Shown one piece after another: positions 56,414-64,000 of a stretch of 64,000 nt of DNA (its first letter is position 1; every line of letters starts with the position of its first letter). Under the pieces are notes generated by a model. The model searched no databases. It was not told the origin of the DNA and saw only the letters and a list, made by a program, of their open reading frames with translations. The stretch comes from Mycolicibacterium sp. P9-64. Lineage in GTDB: Bacteria; Actinomycetota; Actinomycetes; Mycobacteriales; Mycobacteriaceae. A program made the translations under genes and the position numbers. The stretch spans positions 310,001 to 374,000 of the forward strand of contig NZ_NPKO01000004.1 in NCBI RefSeq assembly GCF_008329605.1. Direction: 5' to 3'.

Positions 56414-56518
56414 TCAACGCGGACAGCAACAGGTGCAAACACGCTTGAAGTCGATGTGCCGCCGCGCCACGAGCGATACGCGGCTGGTGGAGCTGGGGGC
56501 GGCAAGCACGTTGACCAT
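56414..56518 (-). CDS. Cysteine-rich leader peptide (uORF) of sirA-cysH
   Basis: 34 codons from ATG 56518 (or 31 from GTG 56509, which would be leaderless behind a CACAAT hexamer seven bases upstream). The peptide ends RVCTCCCPR: Cys28, Cys30, Cys31, Cys32, four cysteines in the last seven residues. It stops 123 bases before sirA, about the same distance as the subI uORF from its gene. Function inferred from the described mycobacterial Cys-attenuation uORFs. Confidence 0.65.
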   Translation of the reverse strand: MVNVLAAPSSTSRVSLVARRHIDFKRVCTCCCPR

Positions 56519-56601
56519 TGTGCCACGGACGCGCTCACCCGCCCCAACCGGGACAAACTTCGGCGCAAGGTGAGTTAAACGGACTCTGGGACACTGGTGG
56601 T

Positions 56602-57816
56602 ATGACGGTCGTTACGGCGGGATCGCCGAGCCTGCACTCAGGTGAGGGTGAGCAGCAGCGGCCGTTCGGCATCTACGTCCACGTGCCGTTTTGTGCGACC
56701 CGCTGCGGGTACTGCGACTTCAACACCTACACGCCCTCCGAGCTCGTGCCTTCCCCGTCGCTCCGCTCGCCCCAGATCGGCGCCACCACCGAGGGCTGGC
56801 TGACGGCGGTTTGCATCGAGCTGGAACTGGCCGCCAAGAGCGTCGGCGCACGGTCAGTGAACACCGTGTTCGTCGGCGGAGGCACGCCGTCGCTGCTCGG
56901 GAGTTCCGGGCTCGCGTCGGTGCTCGACGCCATCCGTGCCAACTTCGAATTGGCCGGCGGCGCCGAGGTCACCACCGAGGCCAACCCGGAGTCCACCTCG
57001 CCGCAGCTGTTCGGCGAGCTGCGCGCCTCGGGTTTCACCCGCATCTCGCTCGGCATGCAGTCGGTGGCCCCGCACGTGCTGGCGACGCTGGACCGGGTGC
57101 ACTCGCCGGGGCGGCCCCTCCGCGCGGCGGCCGAGGCCCGCGCCGCCGGCTTCGACCACGTCAACCTCGACCTCATCTACGGCACGCCGGGGGAGACCGA
57201 CGACGACCTGCGGCGCTCCGTCGACGCCGCCATCGACGCGGGCGTCGACCACGTGTCGGCCTACGCACTGGTCGTCGAGGACGGCACCGCGATGGGCCGA
57301 CGGGTGCGGCGCGGTGAATTGGCGGCGCCCGACGACGACGTGAACGCACGCCGCTACGAACTGCTCGACGCACGGCTGTCCGGTGCCGGCCTCCAGTGGT
57401 ACGAGGTGTCGAACTGGAGCCGTCCCGGCGGCGAGTGCAGGCACAACCTCGGCTACTGGGACGGCGGGGAGTGGTGGGGTGCCGGGCCGGGTGCGCACGG
57501 CTACGTCGGCTCGACGCGCTGGTGGAATGTCAAGCACCCCAACGCCTATGCGAAGTCACTTGCCGACGGTGTGCTGCCAGTCGCGGACTCCGAGGAGCTG
57601 ACTGCCGCCGACCGTCACACCGAGGACGTCATGTTGCGGCTCCGGCTGCGCCAAGGGTTGCCGGTGGGCGTGCTGACCGACGCCGAGGCCGCCCGCGCCA
57701 CCGTCGCCGTGGCCGACGGACTGGCCGTGCGGCACGACGACCGTCTGGTCTTGACCGACCGCGGCCGCCTGCTCGCCGACGCAGTGGTGCGCGACGTACT
57801 GATCGCGGGGGAGTAG
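56602..57816 (+). CDS. hemW: Radical SAM haem chaperone (HemW/HemN-like)
   Basis: 404 residues. The radical-SAM cluster motif CATRCGYCDF follows YVHVPF; also VFVGGGTPSLL, EANPES, GMQS, and DLIYGTPGET, with a C-terminal HemN_C domain. HemW inserts haem rather than oxidising coproporphyrinogen; the Cys right after the third cluster Cys of true HemN is absent. ATG at 56602; the region is divergent from the sirA uORF. It is somewhat longer than the M. tuberculosis copy I recall. Confidence 0.92.
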   Translation: MTVVTAGSPSLHSGEGEQQRPFGIYVHVPFCATRCGYCDFNTYTPSELVPSPSLRSPQIGATTEGWLTAVCIELELAAKSVGARSVNTVFVGGGTPSLLGSSGLASVLDAIRANFELAGGAEVTTEANPESTSPQLFGELRASGFTRISLGMQSVAPHVLATLDRVHSPGRPLRAAAEARAAGFDHVNLDLIYGTPGETDDDLRRSVDAAIDAGVDHVSAYALVVEDGTAMGRRVRRGELAAPDDDVNARRYELLDARLSGAGLQWYEVSNWSRPGGECRHNLGYWDGGEWWGAGPGAHGYVGSTRWWNVKHPNAYAKSLADGVLPVADSEELTAADRHTEDVMLRLRLRQGLPVGVLTDAEAARATVAVADGLAVRHDDRLVLTDRGRLLADAVVRDVLIAGE

Positions 57817-57857
57817 CTCCCCACCCACGTGTCGGACGGCGGCGATAGCATTCGAAC

Positions 57858-58172
57858 ATGAGTTCGACTAGAGAAGAAATCATCGCAGCTCTGGACGCCG
57901 TCGAAGCCGGTCAGCGGAGACTTGCCGCGCTGCCGTTGGAAGCGCTGACTCGGCCAGAGAAGCAGGCACTGCTCAAGCGGCTTGAGGGCCTCGACAAGAA
58001 GATGAAGGCTTTCGATCGGCGGCTGATAGGGCGGCTGATCGCGGAAGCTGATCCAGCTCAGTTCGGTGGCGCTACGTGGGCCGAGGTGTTGTCCCGGCGA
58101 TTGCGAATATCGCCCGGCGAAGCACGGAGACGAATAGCCGAGGCGTCGAGTCGCGGGGCGCTCAGCGCCTAA
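57858..58172 (+). pseudogene. Truncated 13E12/DUF222 family protein
   Basis: 104 residues matching the N-terminus of mycobacterial 13E12 (DUF222-HNH) proteins: SSTREEIIAALDAVEAGQRRLAAL, LEALTRPEKQALLKRLE, and WAEVLSRRLRISPGEARRRIAEA. Full members are about 400 residues with a C-terminal HNH nuclease; here the frame leaves the family after AEASSRG and stops. ATG 57858 is leaderless behind TAGCAT (57846-57851). The stop overlaps the end of the convergent repeat protein gene by four bases. Confidence 0.6.
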
Positions 58173-59167
58173 ACGCCGCCCGCCGACGACTCCTCGGCTT
58201 GCGCGTTGTATTGACGGCGCTCCTCGCGACTCTTCAGAATCCGCTTCGGCAGCCGGTTGACCAGATCACTCATCGGCGCGACTGCCGTCGTCATCAACGT
58301 GACGGCATCGTCGAGCTCGGTCACGGCGCTGCCCATGTGGTCGATGTTGGGCGTCAGCTCCGCGAGGACGTCGGTCAGTTTGGTCACGGCATCCAACGGT
58401 CCGCCCGGAGCAATGGCGCGTTCGATCGCACCGCCCTCGCCGATCAGCTGATCGATCAGTCCACCGTCAACCGCTGCGCGGTCGAGCACGCCGCCGGTGG
58501 AGGTGAGCTTGTCGAGGATCCCGTCCTTGCGGGCCAGCTTGTCGAGCACGCCCTCGGGCTCGGTGAGCTTGTCGAGCACACCGTCCGGCTCGGTGAGCTT
58601 GTCGAGCACACCGTCCTTGGCCATCAGCTTCTCGAGCACCCCATCCGGTGCAGTGAGCTTGTCGACGACGCCGCCCTCCGAGGTGAGGCGTTCGAGTACG
58701 CCTTCGTTCTGGGTGATCTGGTCGAGGACGCCCCCCTCGCGGGTGAGTCGATCGAGCGGCCCGCCGTCGCTAATCAGCCGACTGACCATGCCACTGTCGC
58801 TGGTCAGCTTGTCGAACAGGCCGCCAGTTGCGGTGAGCTTGTCCAAGAACCCGCCGTGCTCGGTGAGGCGATCGACTACGCCACCCGGCTGCAGTACGCG
58901 GTCCAGCGGCCCACCTCTTGCGATGACGATCCCGATCGGCCGATCTGGCTCGAGTAGCGATGCCAGGCGCTGCAGCAACTGCATTGGTTGCATCGGCGCG
59001 CCTGTGAAATCCGAATCGTCGACGTGCAACGCCGATTTCACTTCGGACTCCACGTTCTGTACTGCGAAGCGCGTGACGGCGATGCCACCTTCGACGGCGG
59101 ACATTGCCGCCCCTGCGGTCGCGAAGGCGAGGCGCAAGGGCGTGGAGACGATCGATTTGGCGTCCAT
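58169..59167 (-). CDS. Protein with eighteen tandem 10-residue repeats
   Basis: 332 residues; ATG 59167 precedes a hydrophobic-leaning segment (VSTPLRLAFATAGAAMSAVEGG). Residues ~85-264 are eighteen 10-residue repeats with consensus GGVLDKLTEP: small residue/Asp-Gly, hydrophobic, hydrophobic, Asp/Glu, Lys/Arg, Leu, Thr. The C-terminal part holds NIDHMGSAVTELDDAVTLMTTAVAPMSDLVNRLPKRIL, resembling short helical phasin- or coiled-coil-like segments. No enzyme motif. The family is not recognised; possibly a structural or membrane-surface protein. It is divergent from mbtI, 147 bases away. Confidence 0.7.
   Translation of the reverse strand: MDAKSIVSTPLRLAFATAGAAMSAVEGGIAVTRFAVQNVESEVKSALHVDDSDFTGAPMQPMQLLQRLASLLEPDRPIGIVIARGGPLDRVLQPGGVVDRLTEHGGFLDKLTATGGLFDKLTSDSGMVSRLISDGGPLDRLTREGGVLDQITQNEGVLERLTSEGGVVDKLTAPDGVLEKLMAKDGVLDKLTEPDGVLDKLTEPEGVLDKLARKDGILDKLTSTGGVLDRAAVDGGLIDQLIGEGGAIERAIAPGGPLDAVTKLTDVLAELTPNIDHMGSAVTELDDAVTLMTTAVAPMSDLVNRLPKRILKSREERRQYNAQAEESSAGGV
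58376..58915 (-). repeat. 30-bp coding tandem repeat array
   Basis: Eighteen 30-bp units encode the 10-residue repeats. Units 11 and 12 (58615-58556) give the same peptide and are nearly identical in DNA; outer units diverge. Suggests expansion from the middle. Confidence 0.75.
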
Positions 59168-59291
59168 GGTCGCTGATCGTAGGCGGTGCATGCCGGCGAA
59201 TGGCCCGTGTAGGAGTAACGGCGGCCGACAGCTCAGCAACGGGTTGGTCGATGGTGACGCGGGTAACTACGGGGAAGGCCGCCAGAAAATA

Positions 59292-60664
<1,373 letters not shown>

Positions 60665-60702
60665 CGGCTCGGGCGCCCGTCCCCGTGTGATAGGCACGTG
60701 GG

Positions 60703-61128
60703 GTGCACCCCTGCCCGTCGCCGTTGCCTCGTTCCGTGCGGTGGTCGGTGTGGTGCTGGCTGACGGCCGTGGCGTGTGGCGTGCTCGAATCGGTCGTCCA
60801 CGCGCTGACCGACGCGGAGGACGTCGCCGTACAACTGTCGATCCGCGCGGTCGTCTACGTACTCGTCACGTCGTTGATCCTTCGGCTGCGAAGGGGCCAA
60901 CGGTGGATACGGCTGGCGCTGACGGTTCTCCTTGGCGTCGTAGGGATGGCTTCGCTTCTCGTAGAACCCATTTCGTGGTTGAGGGCAGGCGGTGCGCCAT
61001 TGGCATTCCTCGCGGCGGCCGACGCGGCGACCTGGCTGGTGGTGGCACTGCGGGTGATCCACGTCGCTGCCGTCCTCGGCGGGCTCGCCCTGATGTACAG
61101 CCCGACGGCAAACAGGTTCTTCAAGTGA
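60703..61128 (+). CDS. Small integral membrane protein
   Basis: 141 residues, four likely membrane helices (SVWCWLTAVACGVLESVVHAL; SIRAVVYVLVTSLILRL; WIRLALTVLLGVVGMASLLV; VVALRVIHVAAVLGGLALMY), basic loops, ending in FFK. GTG at 60703. Family not recognised. It converges on the DUF305 gene 12 bases away. Confidence 0.75.
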   Translation: MHPCPSPLPRSVRWSVWCWLTAVACGVLESVVHALTDAEDVAVQLSIRAVVYVLVTSLILRLRRGQRWIRLALTVLLGVVGMASLLVEPISWLRAGGAPLAFLAAADAATWLVVALRVIHVAAVLGGLALMYSPTANRFFK

Positions 61129-61140
61129 GCCGTTGGTGGG

Positions 61141-61737
61141 CTACTCCTTGGAGCTCACCAGATTGCTCATCTGGGCGATCTCTCGCTGTTGAGCGCTGAT
61201 GATCATCTCGGCCAACCTCTTGGCATCGGGATTCTGGCCGTCGGCGATCTCGGTGCGGGCCATGGCCACTGCACCCTGGTGGTGCGCGATCATCGAGGTG
61301 ATCCACAGCTCGTCGAACGCGGGCCCGCTCAGTGACTGGATTCGAGCCATCGTCGCGTCGTCGACCATGCCGGGCATGGCGCCGCCGCCCATCCCCGGCA
61401 TCCCGGGCATGCCGCCGTGGTCCATCGTTTCTGGCTCACCCCAGTGTGCGAGCAGACCCGTCATCGTCAGGATCTCGGCTCGCTGATCCCACGAGATGTG
61501 CGTCGCCATCATGCGAACGTCGGGGTTCGTGGTTCTGGACGGCACCATCGCGGCAAGCTCGACCGCTTGCCGGTGATGCGGAATCATGGCTTGGGCGAAC
61601 ACAACGTCGGCGGCGTTGTGTTCGGCCGATTGGGAGGTCGCGGCGGGGTCATGGCCGTCGTGGCCGGGGGAGCCGCACGCACCGAGGGCAACAGCGATCG
61701 CCAGTGTCGCGGCGGCCCTCAAGAACTTCGGCGACAT
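61141..61737 (-). CDS. DUF305 lipoprotein
   Basis: 198 residues. The signal peptide ends in LGAC (lipobox). Two DUF305 four-helix halves carry MIPHHRQAVELAAM and MIAHHQGAVAMART, His and Met-rich, with a Met/Gly linker between them (GGMPGMPGMGGGAMPGM) that could bind copper or silver. ATG at 61737 is leaderless behind TAGGCT (minus strand, 61749-61744). Divergent from the M28 peptidase. Confidence 0.88.
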   Translation of the reverse strand: MSPKFLRAAATLAIAVALGACGSPGHDGHDPAATSQSAEHNAADVVFAQAMIPHHRQAVELAAMVPSRTTNPDVRMMATHISWDQRAEILTMTGLLAHWGEPETMDHGGMPGMPGMGGGAMPGMVDDATMARIQSLSGPAFDELWITSMIAHHQGAVAMARTEIADGQNPDAKRLAEMIISAQQREIAQMSNLVSSKE

Positions 61738-61743
61738 GAAACC

Positions 61744-61765
61744 AGCCTAGGCTTCGCGCTACCGT
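61744..61765. promoter_or_regulatory. Divergent leaderless promoters of the DUF305 and M28 genes
   Basis: Minus strand TAGGCT at 61749-61744, six bases from ATG 61737. Plus strand TACCGT at 61760-61765, six bases from GTG 61772. Only 34 bases lie between the start codons. Confidence 0.55.
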
Positions 61766-61771
61766 GGCGAC

Positions 61772-63274
61772 GTGGGGACGACTTCGAAGACGATCGCAGT
61801 TTCCATGGCTGCCGTGACCGCGTTGGCAATGGCGAGCGGCTGCGGACGCGAGATGCGGACTGCCGAACCCAGCACGCCTACGTCGCAGGCAACCGACTTC
61901 GCGGGAACGTTGACGCAGCGCGTGTCCACCGACGCGGTGATGGCGCACCTGGCCACGTTGCAACGGATCGCCGACGCCAATGGTGGCAACCGTGCCGCAG
62001 GCACCCCCGGCTACGAGGCCAGCGTCGACTACGTCGCCGACACCCTGCGAGCCAAGGGCTTTGACGTCCAGATCCCGGACTTCGAAATACGGCTGCCGTT
62101 CGCGGACCTGCCTGCGGTCACCGTCGGGGGCGCCGACGTCGACGCAAAGCCGCTCGAGTACACCATCGGCACGCCACCGGACGGCGTGCGCGGACCGCTG
62201 GTGCCTGCCCGCGCCGAGAGCACCCCGGGCTGCACCGCAGCCGACTACGACGGGTTGCCCGTCGCAGGCGCGGTGGTGCTCGTCGATCGCGGCCAATGCC
62301 CGTTCTCCGACAAGGAGGCGGCCGCAGCCGCACGCGGTGCCGTCGCCCTGATCGTCGCGAACAACAGCGACGGCAAGCAATCGCTCGGCACGCTCGGCGG
62401 GGACGCCGACGTCAAGATCCCGGTGGTCAGCGTCAGCAAGGCCGACGGCGCCAAGCTCCGCGCGCGGCCGGGTGACACCACGATCAAGCTCAACGCCGGC
62501 ATCAAAACGGTGAAGACCCGCAACGTCATCGCCCAGACCACGACCGGGTCGCCTCGCGACGTGGTGGTCGTCGGTGGGCATCTGGACAGCGTGCCCGCCG
62601 GGCCCGGTATCAACGACGACGGCTCCGGTGTGGCGGCGGTGCTGGAAACCGCCGTGCAGTTGGGGAGCTCGCCCGACGTCAAGAACATGGTCCGGTTCGG
62701 CTTCTGGGGCGCAGAGGAACTCGGGCTGCTGGGTTCGGGGCATTACGTCCAATCGCTCGACGTCGAGGCACTGAAGGACATCGCGCTGTACCTGAACTAC
62801 GACATGATCGCCTCGCCGAACCCCGGTTACTTCACCTATGACGGCGACCAGTCGATGCCAGTGGACCGCGACGAGACCCCGCCGCGGGTGCCAGAGGGGT
62901 CGGCAGGCATCGAACGTGCCCTTGCGGCCTACCTGCGGAGCGCGGGCAAGACGCCTCGGGACGTGCCGTTCTCGGGGAGCTCCGACTACGAGGACTTCAC
63001 TCGAGCGGGCATCCCCGCAGGCGGGGTGTTCACCGGTGCGGTGTCCGACAAGACTGCCGACGAGGCCACGCAGTGGGGCGGCACGGCGGGTGAACCGTAC
63101 GACCCGAACTACCACCAGAAGACCGACACCGTCGATCACATCGACCGAACGGCATTGGAGATCAACGGCAAGGCCGTCGCGTACTCCGTGGGGTTGTACG
63201 CCCAAGATCTGGGCGGGCCCAACGGAGTTCCGATCCGCGACGACCGCACCCGACACGTGGTGGCGAAGTCTTGA
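61772..63274 (+). CDS. lpqL: M28 family aminopeptidase lipoprotein (LpqL-like)
   Basis: 500 residues. Signal peptide with lipobox ASGC, then a catalytic domain interrupted by a protease-associated domain (~125-240, DRGQCPFSDKEAAAAARGAVALIVANN). Zinc ligands and catalytic residues: VVGGHLDSV, GINDDGSGVAAV, FWGAEELGLLGS, YLNYDMIAS, and DPNYHQKTDTVDHID. An exported zinc aminopeptidase. GTG 61772 is leaderless. Confidence 0.9.
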   Translation: MGTTSKTIAVSMAAVTALAMASGCGREMRTAEPSTPTSQATDFAGTLTQRVSTDAVMAHLATLQRIADANGGNRAAGTPGYEASVDYVADTLRAKGFDVQIPDFEIRLPFADLPAVTVGGADVDAKPLEYTIGTPPDGVRGPLVPARAESTPGCTAADYDGLPVAGAVVLVDRGQCPFSDKEAAAAARGAVALIVANNSDGKQSLGTLGGDADVKIPVVSVSKADGAKLRARPGDTTIKLNAGIKTVKTRNVIAQTTTGSPRDVVVVGGHLDSVPAGPGINDDGSGVAAVLETAVQLGSSPDVKNMVRFGFWGAEELGLLGSGHYVQSLDVEALKDIALYLNYDMIASPNPGYFTYDGDQSMPVDRDETPPRVPEGSAGIERALAAYLRSAGKTPRDVPFSGSSDYEDFTRAGIPAGGVFTGAVSDKTADEATQWGGTAGEPYDPNYHQKTDTVDHIDRTALEINGKAVAYSVGLYAQDLGGPNGVPIRDDRTRHVVAKS

Positions 63275-63596
63275 TCGGGGCTGTGGCCGTCCGGCCGAAC
63301 TCCCGCCTGCGCCCTCGCCTCACCGACCTGGCGACGGGTTCCCGCCAGGTGTAATGTTCGAGGTGCTGGGTCTTTCAGCCAGTTTGGAACGAGTCCGGCC
63401 GTCCGCCGCTGAACTCGATGAGCATCAGCTCGCGCCGAACATGCCAAGTCCGCGTGTCGCGGTCGAGACAGCATGCGTACCTTGCTCATTCCCCCGTTGT
63501 CTCGGATTTCGGGCGCCAGCGAACCCCGCGGCCGCCCAAGCGACCAAGTGCGGCAATCTTTCTCCCGAACATCTGCACAGAAACCAGGAAGTCGTC
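63275..63596. other. Intergenic region upstream of the small DUF6131 gene
   Basis: 322 bases with no gene supported. Nothing in it reads as a repeat or terminator of note; it should hold the promoter of the small genes downstream. Confidence 0.4.
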
Positions 63597-63776
63597 ATGA
63601 TCGTCTTCGGAATCATCCTCATCGTCCTCGGACTCCTCCTCCCCAGCCTCGTGCCCACCTTCGCCTTCGCCCACATCTGCGTGGTCATCGGCGTCATCCT
63701 CCTCGTCGTGGGCCTGATCATGATGTTGATGGGACGGATGGGCCACGCCGTCGGTGGACGCAGGCACTACTACTAA
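63597..63776 (+). CDS. 59-residue DUF6131-like membrane protein
   Basis: Two membrane helices (IVFGIILIVLGLLLPSLVPTFAFAH; ICVVIGVILLVVGLIMMLMG) and a basic His-rich tail GRMGHAVGGRRHYY. ATG at 63597 follows an aggaa site. Short proteins of this form recur in actinobacteria, often near envelope-stress genes. Function unknown. Confidence 0.75.
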   Translation: MIVFGIILIVLGLLLPSLVPTFAFAHICVVIGVILLVVGLIMMLMGRMGHAVGGRRHYY

Positions 63777-63779
63777 GAG

Positions 63780-63793
63780 CCCGCACGTGCGGG
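63780..63793. terminator. Perfect palindrome after the DUF6131 gene
   Basis: CCCGCAC-GTGCGGG, four bases after the stop. Could be a weak hairpin terminator or a protein-binding palindrome; no T-run follows. Confidence 0.35.
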
Positions 63794-63821
63794 ACGCCGC
63801 CACGGAGACAAGGAGATTCCC

Positions 63822-63887
63822 ATGCGCCTCGTGGGGCTGCCAGTGATCGTGTACCTCAACCCAGTTGATCGCCTGTTGCGCCGATGA
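63822..63887 (+). CDS. 21-residue peptide ORF with strong ribosome-binding site
   Basis: ATG at 63822 lies seven bases after aaggag (63810-63815). The peptide is MRLVGLPVIVYLNPVDRLLR plus Arg. It ends 12 bases before the DUF1206 start, with the gaggagg of the next gene overlapping its stop. May be a translated leader coupling to DUF1206 or a real small protein. Confidence 0.4.
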   Translation: MRLVGLPVIVYLNPVDRLLRR

Positions 63888-63899
63888 GGAGGCTCGTCA

Positions 63900-64000
63900 A
63901 TGTCTGATCACGCATCGTCCTCCACCGCAACGCAGTTGGCCCAAAACAGCGTGTTCGAACGATTCGCCCGCGGTGGGTACGTCGTGAGCGGCCTGCTGCA
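63900..64000 (+). CDS. DUF1206 membrane protein, C-terminus outside window
   Basis: ATG at 63900 behind gaggagg. The visible 33 residues (SDHASSSTATQLAQNSVFER, then FARGGYVVSGLL) match the N-terminus of DUF1206 proteins, where the first membrane helix starts at YVVSGLL. The gene runs off the end of the window. Confidence 0.7.
   Translation, partial: MSDHASSSTATQLAQNSVFERFARGGYVVSGLL

Noticed and set aside
58376..58915. Regular 30-bp units resembling a CRISPR array
   Set aside because: Units are contiguous with no spacers, keep an open frame and translate to a decapeptide repeat; no cas genes nearby.
58076..58957. Plus-strand open frame opposite the repeat protein, also repetitive
   Set aside because: Mirror of the 30-bp repeat; no ribosome-binding site or start context, while the minus-strand frame has a sensible N-terminus.

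Overview
High-GC actinobacterial DNA, almost certainly from a non-tuberculous, probably environmental Mycobacterium/Mycolicibacterium. Lineage markers are gpgP and octT (glucosylglycerate/methylglucose lipopolysaccharide synthesis), a mycothiol-type DinB protein, a CP-ATP-grasp/alpha-E/transglutaminase trio, lppR- and lpqL-like lipoproteins, and the mycobactin gene mbtI behind an IdeR-type iron box. Many starts are leaderless, with a TANNNT -10 element 6-8 bases before ATG/GTG. Gene order recalls the M. tuberculosis stretch Rv2386c to Rv2423 (from memory, not searched), with accessory catabolic and sulfur modules inserted.

Layout. 1-4.5 kb: a VWA protein, then nadD-rsfS-gpgP-octT-degV and a mycothiol-dependent-isomerase-like gene, mostly overlapping. 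4.6-9.9 kb: an amino acid permease, a DapB-like dehydrogenase, an acetamidase/formamidase gene broken by a frameshift, a RidA protein and an SPFH protein. 10-13.6 kb: comEA-comEC-holA, a hairpin, and rpsT on the other strand. 13.8-19 kb: the ATP-grasp/alpha-E/transglutaminase trio, a metallo-beta-lactamase-fold protein and an MTA/SAH nucleosidase. 19.3-25.3 kb: an ECF sigma factor, a Rieske oxygenase/glutamine-synthetase-like/creatininase cluster with a TetR regulator, and an aldo/keto reductase. 25.3-30.3 kb: CBS protein, GNAT, PemK-like protein, lepA and the lppR-like lipoprotein.

30.4-38 kb holds a sulfide/persulfide module: a CstR-type regulator, TauE exporter, rhodanese, persulfide-dioxygenase/rhodanese fusion and sulfide:quinone reductase-like protein, with five copies of a 16-bp palindrome in the control regions. 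Two DUF202 proteins and a molybdenum sulfite oxidase follow. 38.4-47.6 kb: a GH15 glucosidase/trehalase, an NCS1 permease with a 54-residue membrane partner, and an operon of amine oxidase, ADP-forming acyl-CoA synthetase, acyl-CoA dehydrogenase and TetR. 47.6-56.6 kb: an FAD monooxygenase divergent from two tiny membrane-protein genes, then the sulfate assimilation genes subI-cysT-cysW-cysA, a sirohydrochlorin chelatase, cysH and sirA. subI and sirA each have a short upstream ORF ending in clustered cysteine codons. 56.6-64 kb: hemW, a truncated 13E12-type gene, a protein with eighteen 10-residue repeats, mbtI, a DUF305 lipoprotein divergent from an M28 peptidase lipoprotein, and small membrane proteins leading into a DUF1206 gene cut by the window end.

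Together the sulfur genes cover uptake and reduction of sulfate (Cys-coupled uORFs) and oxidation of sulfide through sulfite (CstR-type control) within about 26 kb. The two TetR clusters look like catabolic modules for nitrogen compounds whose substrates cannot be read from the sequence. No CRISPR array, tRNA, rRNA, insertion sequence or prophage was seen.
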